Origin: Pseudomonadota bacterium
GTDB lineage: Bacteria; Pseudomonadota; Gammaproteobacteria; Pseudomonadales; Azotimanducaceae
Assembly: GCA_027624035.1 (NCBI GenBank)
Contig: JAQBUI010000030.1
Span: 1-48,109 of the forward strand
Reading direction: 5' to 3'
Length of the DNA stretch: 48,109 nucleotides
Under the pieces are notes generated by a model that saw nothing but the letters and a program-made list of their open reading frames with translations, ran no database searches and was not told the DNA's origin. Shown piece by piece: positions 8,345 to 17,598 of this stretch; the stretch's first letter is position 1; the number at the start of each line of letters is the position of its first letter. Position numbers and translations under genes: made by a program.

Positions 8345-8749
8345 TTACTTGCGCTGCAGAAAGTTCACCCAGTTACCATCCGGGTCTGCCACCATGGCGA
8401 TACTGATCCCGGGGCCAATCACGGTGACCGGAACAGGAATGTCATAGCCGGCGGATTCACAGTCAGCCACCGCATCCTCGATATTGGTGATCGGGATTGT
8501 CCAGTATCGATAGCCCGTCGCGCCGGCCGCTCCGCCTGGTGGAGCATCGGCCGCGGGCTCTTTAGGGTTAACCAGTATCTTGATGATATTGGGCCCGCAC
8601 TTCAGACGCGTCATATGTACGCCATTGGCCATCCGCAGTTCTCGTTCGAACTCAAGCCCGAGGATGTCCCGGTAGAATGTGAGCATCGGCCCGGCGTCCC
8701 GGGTGACAATGCCTATTTCGATGCCGTCCTGCGAGATATTGAGTGTCAT
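8345..8749 (-). CDS. VOC (glyoxalase/bleomycin resistance/dioxygenase fold) protein
   Basis: A 134-residue single VOC domain made of two beta-alpha-beta-beta-beta units: EIGIVTRDAGPMLTFYRDILGLEFERE, then YRYWTIPITNIEDAVADCESAGYDIPVPVTV and IAMVADPDGNWVNFLQRK at the end. The metal positions are not the standard His/Glu set: the first strand has I-E-I-G-I and the last has N-W-V. It may therefore be a binding protein rather than a metalloenzyme. It starts 6 bp after the PEP-utilising enzyme gene and is surely in the same transcript. VOC proteins next to phosphotransferases often bind or modify the same small molecule; that link is inference. Confidence 0.88.
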   Translation of the reverse strand: MTLNISQDGIEIGIVTRDAGPMLTFYRDILGLEFERELRMANGVHMTRLKCGPNIIKILVNPKEPAADAPPGGAAGATGYRYWTIPITNIEDAVADCESAGYDIPVPVTVIGPGISIAMVADPDGNWVNFLQRK

Positions 8750-8755
8750 GCCTGT

Positions 8756-11599
8756 TCACGATGCATCCGCATTGTCCTCCGAAAGAATCGAGACAGTACC
8801 GGCATCACCATCAACGGTAATCATTTGCCCATGTCTGATCCGGTCAGTGCCGATACTCGTGCCCACCACGGCCGGGATACCAAATTCACGGGCCACGATG
8901 GAGCCGTGGCCCAGAATGCCGCCGATATCGGTGACCAGACCCGCGGCATGGGCAAAGAGCTGTGTCCAGGCCGGCGTGGTCATGGGACAGACCAGAATCG
9001 AGCCTGGCTTCATCTTGTCGAATTCCGCGGGAGAGTTAATCAGGCTGGCTGGCGCGGTAATGCGTCCGGGACTGACTGCAATGCCGTTGAGCGTATCACT
9101 TGATGGATCGTTCACTGCCTCGACTTCTCCCAGCGAAGGATGTCCGATAATTTCCGCGGGGATGGCCGAAGGTGCCCTCAATCGCTTGCGTGCTTCCCGT
9201 AATTCACGGCGCCCGGCAGCAAGCTGTCCATATTCCGGCAGCGCCTGGTTGCTGCCCCGGGCCGCCGCGCAGGCTCGCAGCTCTGCCATCTTCAGGTAAA
9301 AGGTGTCATCGGCAAGCCGGAATGTGCCCTCCCGGACCATCCGACGGCCGAACTCGGCCGCAAGGGGGCGCAATACCGGCCAGGCACTTCCGAGCGGGAA
9401 CAGCAGTTCCTCCCTGTAGGGATAGTAGCGGCTGGCATACCAGAGGCGGTAGCGAAACTGCCAGTAGGTCAGCCCATCCAGAATCTCTTCTGCTTTTGCG
9501 AACGCGGCGGCACGCTTGCGGGCTGCCTCTCTGTCATGCTTGCCTGGATCATAGTCCGGGTCTGCTACCATTGACTTGAGCGTGGCAAAAACCGGCGAAG
9601 GCTCCTCGATCGGCGGCGGCTCGACGAAATCCAGGCTATACCCCTGGTGGCCGTATGTCTCGAGATAGGCATTGATGCCAGCGAGCACAGGACCCGCATC
9701 CTGGTGCTTCCGCAGCTCCGCCATGAGGCGTGTGCCGGGCGTGACCAGCGTCAGTTCACGAAGCGAATCGTTGGCCTGAATCAGCCTGGATATCCTGCAC
9801 AGTTGCTCGTTCGCCTGCATGAGTTTGGACACAAAACCGCTCAGGAACACGCCGCTGTTCAAGCCCTGGCCAGGAGCTACCTTCTGTAGAAAGTGATTGA
9901 GCTGTTCATCACTGCATTTTATTACGCCAAACATCCGACCACCGTTGCGACCCGACCAGTAACGGCCCTCGGCATGGGCCAGGTCAAGAATGCCGTCGAT
10001 CAGTTGATCATCTGATGCCCTGGCCGGATCAACCTTTCGCCACTTGCTGGTGGTGGCAGACAGCTCGGGCCAGGCTCTTTCACGCCAGTCCTTCATGAGC
10101 TGGTCACTTGGTCCGGTTCTGTGGTGTGCGTAGCAACGGACATTGTCACTGTCTGGCAGGGTCAACGCCTGGGGCAGGGTTTCCCTATCCTGGTGCGTCG
10201 CCATGTCGTCAAAGGCGGAACGCTCCTGCGACGACAACGAATCGAGAAACAGCGCCATATCATGGCTTGCCATTTTCATTTGCTCAGGCGTTTCGGACGC
10301 TTCCTTGACGCCTTGCAGTTGTTCTTCGAGTTGCTCGTCCACAGGCCTGCCTGAATGTTCATTGATTCCGGGTATCACAAATCTGGAAGGCTTCCAGTCC
10401 ATACGCTGATAGGCGATGCCGTTGACGGTGGTATAGAGCGGCCCCTCCATCATGTCCATCTCCTTCCATTCATCAGACTCCGCTGACCCGCCAGGCTGCT
10501 CCAGCATCAGGCCTTCTATCACGTACAGTTCCTCGAACAGGGGGCACACCGGGTCCGGCATGTTCTCTACAATCTGGCGACGAACCAGGAACCTTGCAGG
10601 TGGCGTGGGTTTCCACACGTTCGCAATGGGTTGCGGTGGCAGATTCGTTATGGGACGCGATTGCAGCAGCCACAGCTTGCCGCCCGTCATCGCCCACTCG
10701 ATATCCTGTGGCACGGCGTGGTAGTGCTTCTCGATCCTGAGCGCGACCGATGCCAGCCTTTCAAGATCACTTTCCGACATCGACGACGCCGTACGTGCAT
10801 CTTCAGCGATGGCTTCCAGACGAACGCCGTGTTCACCATCGGAGACGATCTGTTGCTCCTTGGTGCCGATGGTTATCTGCTTCGGCCTGAGTGAATCACG
10901 ATCCAGCACAAAGGTGTCCGGCGTCACCTGGCCTCCCACCACGGCTTCACCCAGCCCGAAGCTGGCGTTGACAATCATCTCGGACCTTTCGCCGGTGACG
11001 GGATTGGCGGTAAAGAGGATGCCGGACACATCGGAAGGGACCATCAACTGCACCACGACAGCCATCGCAACGGTATCCTGCCCGATACCCATCTGATGCC
11101 GATAGCTGATGGCTCTTGGCGTCCAGAGGGATGCCCAGCAATCTCTGACGGCTTCCAGCAGCGCTTTCTCGCCGCGTATATTGAGGAAGGTATCCTGCTG
11201 CCCGGCAAAAGACATGTCCGGGAGATCCTCTGCATTGGCCGAAGAGCGCACCGCGACGGCAGGGTTGTGTTGCCCTCCAGCAGCAGCCAGCGCCGAATAA
11301 GCCTGACGGACTTCAGCCGCCAGTTCCGGCGACATCTGCGGTTCTTTGATGAGCGCGACAATGGCTTCTGATGCTGAGTCGAACGACACGTTGCTGTCAC
11401 GGAGTTCCGGCCTGGCCAGGCCGATAATCCTCGCCTGCAGGCCGCTGGCTTCCACAAAGCTTCGATAGGCTGCGGTCGTGACGTAGAAGCCGTCCGGCAC
11501 GTCGAACCCGGCACGGCTCATGCTGGCAAGGGACCTGCCCTTGCCGCCTGCCATTTCCAGTGAGGCCTCTTTGGTATTCAGCGGTAGAATGTTTGCCAT
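8756..11599 (-). CDS. PEP-utilising phosphotransferase, rifampicin-phosphotransferase-like architecture
   Basis: A 947-residue protein with the order ATP-grasp nucleotide-binding domain (about 1-320, beginning LEMAGGKGRSLASMSRAGFDVPDGF, with VRSSANAEDLPDMSFAGQQ), a long helical middle (about 330-820), and a C-terminal swivelling His domain (GILGHGSIVAREFGIPAVVGT near 910). The His in GHG is the phospho-carrier in this superfamily. PEP synthase and PPDK have a PEP-binding barrel at the C-terminus, which is absent. The layout matches rifampicin phosphotransferase (ATP domain, substrate domain, His domain). Phosphorylation of a small molecule at ATP expense is inferred; the substrate is unknown. 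There is no clear Shine-Dalgarno before the ATG. It heads the run down to 6156 and is divergent from its paralogue at 11854. Confidence 0.88.
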   Translation of the reverse strand: MANILPLNTKEASLEMAGGKGRSLASMSRAGFDVPDGFYVTTAAYRSFVEASGLQARIIGLARPELRDSNVSFDSASEAIVALIKEPQMSPELAAEVRQAYSALAAAGGQHNPAVAVRSSANAEDLPDMSFAGQQDTFLNIRGEKALLEAVRDCWASLWTPRAISYRHQMGIGQDTVAMAVVVQLMVPSDVSGILFTANPVTGERSEMIVNASFGLGEAVVGGQVTPDTFVLDRDSLRPKQITIGTKEQQIVSDGEHGVRLEAIAEDARTASSMSESDLERLASVALRIEKHYHAVPQDIEWAMTGGKLWLLQSRPITNLPPQPIANVWKPTPPARFLVRRQIVENMPDPVCPLFEELYVIEGLMLEQPGGSAESDEWKEMDMMEGPLYTTVNGIAYQRMDWKPSRFVIPGINEHSGRPVDEQLEEQLQGVKEASETPEQMKMASHDMALFLDSLSSQERSAFDDMATHQDRETLPQALTLPDSDNVRCYAHHRTGPSDQLMKDWRERAWPELSATTSKWRKVDPARASDDQLIDGILDLAHAEGRYWSGRNGGRMFGVIKCSDEQLNHFLQKVAPGQGLNSGVFLSGFVSKLMQANEQLCRISRLIQANDSLRELTLVTPGTRLMAELRKHQDAGPVLAGINAYLETYGHQGYSLDFVEPPPIEEPSPVFATLKSMVADPDYDPGKHDREAARKRAAAFAKAEEILDGLTYWQFRYRLWYASRYYPYREELLFPLGSAWPVLRPLAAEFGRRMVREGTFRLADDTFYLKMAELRACAAARGSNQALPEYGQLAAGRRELREARKRLRAPSAIPAEIIGHPSLGEVEAVNDPSSDTLNGIAVSPGRITAPASLINSPAEFDKMKPGSILVCPMTTPAWTQLFAHAAGLVTDIGGILGHGSIVAREFGIPAVVGTSIGTDRIRHGQMITVDGDAGTVSILSEDNADAS

Positions 11600-11853
11600 T
11601 GATCAAAAATGACATGACGCCCACTCATCTTCAAACGAAGACCCCGCGCCTCGTCCCCGGCACAGACAAGGTTCACCCATTTTGTGATCCGGCAAAGACA
11701 AAGCCGGCAGTACCATCTTGTATATTGGGGGAACTCGGCCCGGGTTCGGGATTCAGTTTCTGATCAGTTTGGGCAGTTGCTGTAGTCTATGCGGCCTTTT
11801 ACCGCCCGACGTACAGGGCGACACAAGATGACTTTTCCAGAGGAACAAAGCAG

Positions 11854-14601
11854 ATGGCTGACAGTTTTATTCTCCCCATGAACACCACCGAGGATGCACT
11901 GGAGCTGATTGGTGGCAAAGGCCGATCGCTCGCAAAGATGTCCAATGCAGGATTCGATGTCCCCGGCGGCTTTCACCTGAACGCTGATGCCTATCGCGCC
12001 TTCATCAATCAAAACAATCTGCAGGACCAGATCGTGGCCCTCGCCAAACCAGCACTGGACAACGGCTGGCCCACCTTCGAGCCTGCCTCGGCGGCCATCC
12101 AGGAACTGATCACCTCCTGCGAGGTATCAGCGGAAGTCGCGAGCCAGCTCCGTGAAACCTATGCCAGCCTCGGCGCTGAGCCCGCAGTAGCCGTTCGTTC
12201 ATCAGCCAACGCGGAGGACCTGCCGGGCCTGTCGTTTGCCGGGCAACAGGAGACTTACCTGAATGTTAAAGGTGGCGATGCCCTTGTCGTGGCAGTTCGC
12301 AACTGTTGGGCGTCTCTGTGGACGGCGCAAGCCATCAGCTACCGACATGAAAACGAGATCGACCAGGGTTCAGTCGCCATGGCTGTCGTGGTGCAGATCA
12401 TGGTGCCTGCAGAGGTAGCCGGCATCATGTTCACGGCCAATCCGGCAACCGGTGACCGCACCGAGATGATCATCAATGCCAGCTTTGGACTCGGTGAAGC
12501 AGTGGTCGGCGGCCAGGTCACACCGGACACCTTTATCGTCGACCGGCCATCAAAGACGATTAAAGAGACGATGATCGGCCCCAAGGAACAGATGATCGTT
12601 TCAGACGGCGATCAAGGTACTAAACTGACCGAGGTAGAAGCCGCAAATCGGGACCAGTCTTCCCTGTCCGATGGGTTGTTAAACGACCTGGTTGAACTGG
12701 CGCTGAAGATTGAGAAGACCTACGACGGCGTGCCCCAGGATATCGAATGGGCGATTGTTGATGGCAGGATCTCCCTGCTGCAGTCCCGGCCCATTACCAA
12801 TCTGCCACCACAGCCCCTTGAGGTTGAATGGCAGCCACCAGAGGAAATCCCGGCGCTGGTTCGACGTCAGATCGTTGAGAATATTCCGGACCCTACCTGT
12901 GAGCTGTTCGATGAGCTCTATATTCGGCGAGCCCTGCGCTGGGACAGGACGAAGGAGATCTCGAACTACGCCACGTTGAATGGTTTTGCCTTTCAGATCA
13001 TGGGTGGCGGAAACATCACTGAAACCAAGGAACAATGGCGAGCCAATATTCGCAAGGCACGTGAAAAAGTGGCTGCCACACCAGAAGGTATGGCGCAGGA
13101 AAAGCATGATCTGGAGCTGTTTCTCAGCGAACTGTCCGATGACGACCGGGCAGCGTTTCAGAAAATGGCCGATGAGCTTGATAGCGATAACCTGCCGAAC
13201 GCGGTGACCGTGCCGGAAAGTGACGACCCGACCTTCACCGCGTTCCACAAGACCTTTACCAATGACAACCAGCACCGGGACTGGCGGGAACGCGCCATGC
13301 CGGAACTGGAAGCCGCGACCAACAAATGGGCCGCACTGGATATCGCCAGTGCCTCTGACGCAACGCTGATGGAAGGGATCAGGGAACTGACGGAGGCCGA
13401 AGGCTGGTACTGGGCAGGCAACGGCGGCCACACCTTTGGCGTTGCCAAGTCCGTGGACGATCAGTTGCAGTGCTTTTTGAGAGAGAACCTTCCCGAGCAT
13501 CGATTCACCAGCGGTCAGTTCCTGAGCGGGTTCAAATCGCGGATCATGCAGGCCAATGACGCGCTGTTCGAAATTGCCAGGGTCATACGGGCCAATGACG
13601 AGCTTGGCCTGCTGATTCTGGCCACCCCTGCTCGAAGACTGATGCGTGAGCTTGAAGCAAGATCAGATACCAGACAGATCCTCGGGGATATTGATGCCTA
13701 CCTTCAGGAATACGGCCATCAGGGATACAGCCTGGATTTCTGTGAACCCACACAACAGGAAGACCCTTCTGCGCTGTTTGTCACTCTGAAGAATATGGTC
13801 AGGCGCAAGGACTACGACCCGAAGCAGCATGAAGAAGAGGCCCGCAGGAAAAAAGAGAAAGCGCTGAAGGATATCAGCGAGCTACTTGACGGTTTGAAGT
13901 ACTGGCAGTTCCGCTATCGCCTCTGGTTTGCCAACAAGTACTACCCCATGCGTGAGGAATCCTGTTTCGTACTGGGTATGGCCTGGCCTGTGCTGCGGCC
14001 TATGGCAGCCGAGCTGGGACGACGCATGGTCGAGGTGGGGACGTTCAAACGAGCCGATGACGTCTACCACATGTACTCCGCTGAGCTCGACGAAGCCATG
14101 CAGCTTCGGGCCGATCACAAGGGCAAGCCGGAGCTGGGCGAACTGGCTGAGCAGCGACGAGAACTGCGGGAGAGACGCAAGCGTCTGCACCCACCGGGAA
14201 CCTGCCCTCCTGAAGCCAGCGAACTGCCGGGGATCGCTTTCAAGGAAACCCAGATCAAGAATGACGATACCAGTGATACCCTGATGGGTATTCCTGTCAG
14301 CCCCGGGACCGTTACTGCCGAGGCCAGCGTGATCATGAATCCCTCCGAGTTCAGCAACATGATCCCCGGTTCCATCCTGGTATGCCCCATGACATCGCCG
14401 GCATGGACGCAACTCTTTGCTCATGCGCAGGGGCTGGTCACCGACATTGGCGGTATTCTGGGCCATGGTTCAATCGTTGCCCGCGAGTACGGGATCCCGG
14501 CCGTTGTCGGGACAGGTAATTGCACCCAGCGCATCAAACACGGGCAGATGATCGAGGTGGACGGCGACGGTGGAACCGTGCGGCTGCTCGAGGGGGAATA
14601 G
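11854..14601 (+). CDS. PEP-utilising phosphotransferase, paralogue of the divergent gene
   Basis: A 915-residue protein with the same domain order as its neighbour: ATP-grasp domain from LELIGGKGRSLAKMSNAGFDVP with VRSSANAEDLPGLSFAGQQ, a helical middle, and a C-terminal His domain with GGILGHGSIVAREYGIPAVVG. The two proteins align along their whole length and are clearly paralogues (well over half identical at the ends, judged by eye). The ATG at 11854 follows AGAGGAACAAAG. The middle part, which holds the substrate pocket in rifampicin phosphotransferase, differs more: this copy is about 30 residues shorter there. The pair may act on related substrates or as alternative isozymes. The gene converges on the HNH gene with 11 bp between them. 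Confidence 0.88.
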   Translation: MADSFILPMNTTEDALELIGGKGRSLAKMSNAGFDVPGGFHLNADAYRAFINQNNLQDQIVALAKPALDNGWPTFEPASAAIQELITSCEVSAEVASQLRETYASLGAEPAVAVRSSANAEDLPGLSFAGQQETYLNVKGGDALVVAVRNCWASLWTAQAISYRHENEIDQGSVAMAVVVQIMVPAEVAGIMFTANPATGDRTEMIINASFGLGEAVVGGQVTPDTFIVDRPSKTIKETMIGPKEQMIVSDGDQGTKLTEVEAANRDQSSLSDGLLNDLVELALKIEKTYDGVPQDIEWAIVDGRISLLQSRPITNLPPQPLEVEWQPPEEIPALVRRQIVENIPDPTCELFDELYIRRALRWDRTKEISNYATLNGFAFQIMGGGNITETKEQWRANIRKAREKVAATPEGMAQEKHDLELFLSELSDDDRAAFQKMADELDSDNLPNAVTVPESDDPTFTAFHKTFTNDNQHRDWRERAMPELEAATNKWAALDIASASDATLMEGIRELTEAEGWYWAGNGGHTFGVAKSVDDQLQCFLRENLPEHRFTSGQFLSGFKSRIMQANDALFEIARVIRANDELGLLILATPARRLMRELEARSDTRQILGDIDAYLQEYGHQGYSLDFCEPTQQEDPSALFVTLKNMVRRKDYDPKQHEEEARRKKEKALKDISELLDGLKYWQFRYRLWFANKYYPMREESCFVLGMAWPVLRPMAAELGRRMVEVGTFKRADDVYHMYSAELDEAMQLRADHKGKPELGELAEQRRELRERRKRLHPPGTCPPEASELPGIAFKETQIKNDDTSDTLMGIPVSPGTVTAEASVIMNPSEFSNMIPGSILVCPMTSPAWTQLFAHAQGLVTDIGGILGHGSIVAREYGIPAVVGTGNCTQRIKHGQMIEVDGDGGTVRLLEGE

Positions 14602-14612
14602 CGCTACTTCAC

Positions 14613-15809
14613 TCAGCGAACCAGATAGAGCGCCCGGGGTTCCTGCACCAGGCCATCACGTGATGGCGGATGGGAGCGGCACCCATCACGTGATGGGTCA
14701 GAAGTCAGCACTCTGCCGTACAGGGTGCGGATGAAGTAGCTGCCATTGGCATCCTGCGACATCTCGAATCCGCCCTCGTGCAGCAGTCGGTGATGCCTTG
14801 AGCACATCAGCACAGAAGCATCGACTGATGTCTTGCCGCCCCTGGCCCAGTGTTCGACATGGTGGCCTTCCAGCCACAGCGTGTGGGTGCAGCCCGGGTA
14901 CTGACAGTGCCCGTCCCGGGCTTCGAGGGCACGGCGCTGCGCTGGTGGCAGGGTACGGTACTTGCGGCCGACATCGAGCGGCTGGCCTTGGCCATCTTCG
15001 ATCAGTTCAACCGCACTTGCATCGCAGAGCAGCCGTTCTACCGTGCTGATCGGCAGATCACTCTTGCCGCCCTGGTGCTGCAGGGCAGATTCATCCACGT
15101 GCACCACCACCTGGTATCGGTCGCCCTGGGTTCGCTTACCTTCGCCATCTCCTGACAAGTACGCCTTGGCCATGTCTACCAGCGCATCGGCCTGGCGGGC
15201 GCAGAAGCTCTCGTTGTCAGCGTCTTCGTGGTGTTCGCACTCACCATGGGGCAGATGTTGGGCGGCGATCTCGAGTGCTTTCATGACCAGCAGACCTACG
15301 TCAGCGGGCAGATCAGCATTGAGGTGCACCATGCCCTCGGCATCCCGGGTGCAGGACAGCCAGCGGGACCGGTGGGCCTGCTCTGCATCCCGGGTCGAAA
15401 TGGCGGGGTTGGCGTTGCGCAACCGCCGGCACCAGTCCTCTACCTGGGATGCGGTGCGATGCAGGGCCTCGTCCAGCAGGGCATCTTCATCGGCATCCGG
15501 TACCCGCGTCATGGCCCGCGCTTTGGAGTAGGAGAGCTGGCCGGTGCGGAAGGCTTCAGACCACTTCGGTTTGTCTAACAGGGCCAGCGCCACCCGGACC
15601 TTCTCCTGTGCGGTACCGACCGTGATACCGCATTTGAGGTTCAGCCATTCGGCGGTGCTGTTCATCAGCCACAGCCGAAAGCCCTGGCGGAGTTCGAACT
15701 CCGCGATGAGTTTGAGCAGTTCGTATTCGGAGGCGTTGCAGCGTTCGGCGGCGGTGATGAGGTCTGTTTCGAGCTGATTGATGGAGCGTTCGAAGGAGCG
15801 GATTTGCAC
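14613..15809 (-). CDS. DUF222/13E12-type HNH endonuclease, LexA-linked
   Basis: A protein of about 398 residues with an N-terminal DUF222 region (helical, roughly residues 10-270) and a C-terminal HNH nuclease fold: RDGHCQYPGC...LWLEGHHVEHWARGG...LMCSRHHRLLHEGGF. HNH nucleases of this type cut DNA, but the cellular role of the DUF222 group is poorly known. The frame is open to 15857, but a LexA box (15830-15849) lies inside that extension. A GTG at 15809 preceded by CAGGACATCACC is therefore the preferred start. The last 30 codons contain two near-identical palindromes that give a duplicated PSRDG in the protein. SOS induction is inferred from the LexA box. The gene is divergent from the Wadjet operon. 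Confidence 0.88.
   Translation of the reverse strand: MQIRSFERSINQLETDLITAAERCNASEYELLKLIAEFELRQGFRLWLMNSTAEWLNLKCGITVGTAQEKVRVALALLDKPKWSEAFRTGQLSYSKARAMTRVPDADEDALLDEALHRTASQVEDWCRRLRNANPAISTRDAEQAHRSRWLSCTRDAEGMVHLNADLPADVGLLVMKALEIAAQHLPHGECEHHEDADNESFCARQADALVDMAKAYLSGDGEGKRTQGDRYQVVVHVDESALQHQGGKSDLPISTVERLLCDASAVELIEDGQGQPLDVGRKYRTLPPAQRRALEARDGHCQYPGCTHTLWLEGHHVEHWARGGKTSVDASVLMCSRHHRLLHEGGFEMSQDANGSYFIRTLYGRVLTSDPSRDGCRSHPPSRDGLVQEPRALYLVR
14653..14698. repeat. Pair of perfect palindromes in the 3' end of the HNH gene
   Basis: CCATCACGTGATGG (14653-14666) is a perfect 14-bp palindrome. ACCCATCACGTGATGGGT (14681-14698) is a perfect 18-bp palindrome with the same core, 14 bp away. They encode the duplicated PSRDG motif on the minus strand. 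They could be hairpins, a dispersed repeat, or a nuclease or regulator target. Confidence 0.85.
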
Positions 15810-15829
15810 GGTGATGTCCTGAGAAAAGA

Positions 15830-15849
15830 TACTGTAATTATATACAGTT
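15830..15849 (-). promoter_or_regulatory. LexA (SOS) box with overlapping -10 element
   Basis: TACTGTAATTATATACAGTT fits the gammaproteobacterial LexA operator CTGT-N8-ACAG without mismatch in the arms. On the minus strand the same bases contain a perfect TATAAT (plus-strand 15838-15843), so LexA binding would cover the -10 of the HNH gene promoter. The box ends about 20 bases before the proposed GTG start at 15809. The divergent Wadjet operon starts about 200 bases away, so a direct effect on it is less likely. Confidence 0.85.
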
Positions 15850-15970
15850 ATTTTCATCAGATCACGGTTAACGTACTGAAAAAACCAAGTTTATTGTAGT
15901 TCTGTCTGGGCGGAAAAACCTGGATTTCCGAGACAGTTTACGAAACGCATCTTCACCCATTGCCCCGGGG

Positions 15971-15998
15971 TTCATCCTGTCAGAAACCAAGGTACACT
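15971..15998 (+). promoter_or_regulatory. Candidate sigma-70 promoter of the Wadjet operon
   Basis: TTCATC, a 16-bp spacer and TACACT lie 58 bases before the jetA start. The -10 matches the consensus at four of six positions and is followed by a GC-rich start region. The -35 is weak (three of six). There is no strong ribosome site before the jetA ATG. Confidence 0.35.
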
Positions 15999-16055
15999 GC
16001 GCGTTTCAGCATCCGGCACTACGGATGCGGCGTAAAAGCACGAGATTGACGTCAC

Positions 16056-17597
16056 ATGGACAAGAGCGTCGCGGAGACAGCCACAGAGTTCAGGAACCTG
16101 CGCCACCACAATTCTGCCTGGCAACTGATGGCGTCCCGTCGGGCGCCGCTCATCCTGGCCTGCCTCACGCGGCTGTACAACGCCAAAGACGCGAGCATCC
16201 CCACCGATGAACTGGAGCAGTCACTGGCAGAGATGCTCGAAGAACATGCGGACGTAGAGGAGTTTGGGGTCGAGGATGACAACTACCTGCTGGCCGCAAG
16301 GCGGGAGTTGCGGAACTGGATCAAGCGGCGCCTGATCGTTGAGCGCGATGGTCTGCTGACTGCGACCGACGAACTGCAGCAAACCTTGCGGTTCGTCGAG
16401 AGCATGCAGGACAGGATCATGACATCCACTGCATCGCGCCTCGCCACCGTGCAACGGGAGATTGAGAATGTTGCGATGCGCCTCAGCCATGATCAGGCGA
16501 ACCGGGAGCGTGCGCTGCAATCCCGGATAGACGCACTCACCCAGGAGTTGGAAAGGGTGAGCAGGGGGGAGTTTGAGGTGCTGGCCGGGCGCGAGGCGAA
16601 AGAAGCCATTCGTGATATTTTTGATCTGGCCTCCAGCCTGCGCGCAGATTTTCGCCGGGTCGAAGACTCCTTTCGCGAGGCAGACAAGGCGCTGCGCCGG
16701 TCGGTGATCAGCGAGGGCAGGCACCGGGGCGAAATCGTCGATACGTTGCTGGATGCTCACGACGCGCTGCAGAAAACGAGCGAAGGCATGACCTTTCTTG
16801 GCTTTCACGAACAACTGGTGCGCTCCGTCGAACTGGCCAGGATGCGGCGGCAGCTCAAGGAGATCGCCACCAGCCCCGCTGCCCACGATGCGCTGACCGT
16901 CAATCAGCAAACGGACCTTCGGTTAACCATGTTTCGGTTGATGGTCGAGTCCGACGGCATCATGCGAGCCCGCGCGGCGAGCGAGCGGGACGTCAAGAGC
17001 TTCATCAAAACCGGGCTTGCCGCAGAGCACTATCGCGTGGGCCAGCTCATCAATGATCTGCTTGAAACGGCTACTCGAATCAATTGGGCCTTACAGACCG
17101 TACGCCGTACGCCCGTCTCGCTGCCAGCGATTGGTGTTGCAGCGAACAACCTGCCAGTGATTGAGCGATTGCGTCTCAAGTCTCTGGACGATGAATCGGC
17201 ACAGCCGCTGTCGCTGATGCCAAAGCAGGCGCGGCTGGACGAATTCGAAGAGGACTTCTGGGCGTCTCTCGATACGCTGGATCGCCACGAGCTGTTTCAG
17301 CAAACCTGCGAGACGCTCGAAGCGAGCCAGGGACCGATGACCGTCGGTGAGGTGGCAACCGCGTTGCGGCCTGCCCATGACCTTGAATCCATCGCCTTCT
17401 GGATTAGCCTCGCACGGGTGGCGGGGTTACCTTTTTCAGAAGATCGAGAAACCTTTGTGACTGCAGCAGCGCCCGGTCAGGCACCCGAAGAAAGGTCGGG
17501 TCTTGTGAGCGGTGGCGGCAGATCGCAGCTACGCTTCACGGTGCCACGAGTGGATTTGACGGCCAGCGCGCTCAAAAACCTTGACTGGGACATCTGA
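16056..17597 (+). CDS. jetA: Wadjet system protein JetA (DUF3375)
   Basis: A 513-residue protein recognised as the DUF3375/JetA subunit. It has an early helical winged-helix-like region (ATEFRNLRHHNSAWQLMASRRAPLILACLTRLY), a long central helical segment (residues about 120-260), and a C-terminal winged-helix-like part (SQGPMTVGEVATALRPAHDLESIAFWISLARVAG). In type I Wadjet, JetA is the kleisin subunit that joins the SMC heads of JetC and, with JetB, builds the loop-extruding complex that senses small circular DNA. The length is typical. It is the first of four tightly packed genes; the next ATG is one base after its stop. The order JetA-JetB-JetC-JetD is the canonical type I arrangement. Confidence 0.93.
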   Translation: MDKSVAETATEFRNLRHHNSAWQLMASRRAPLILACLTRLYNAKDASIPTDELEQSLAEMLEEHADVEEFGVEDDNYLLAARRELRNWIKRRLIVERDGLLTATDELQQTLRFVESMQDRIMTSTASRLATVQREIENVAMRLSHDQANRERALQSRIDALTQELERVSRGEFEVLAGREAKEAIRDIFDLASSLRADFRRVEDSFREADKALRRSVISEGRHRGEIVDTLLDAHDALQKTSEGMTFLGFHEQLVRSVELARMRRQLKEIATSPAAHDALTVNQQTDLRLTMFRLMVESDGIMRARAASERDVKSFIKTGLAAEHYRVGQLINDLLETATRINWALQTVRRTPVSLPAIGVAANNLPVIERLRLKSLDDESAQPLSLMPKQARLDEFEEDFWASLDTLDRHELFQQTCETLEASQGPMTVGEVATALRPAHDLESIAFWISLARVAGLPFSEDRETFVTAAAPGQAPEERSGLVSGGGRSQLRFTVPRVDLTASALKNLDWDI

Positions 17598-17598
17598 G

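Noticed and set aside
8327-9103. Long open frame on the plus strand over the VOC and PEP-enzyme genes
   Set aside because: It is the reverse-strand shadow of two clear genes and has no family-like sequence.
15810-15857. ATG start of the HNH gene at 15857
   Set aside because: It would place the LexA box and the -10 inside the coding region. A GTG at 15809 with a ribosome site is more consistent.
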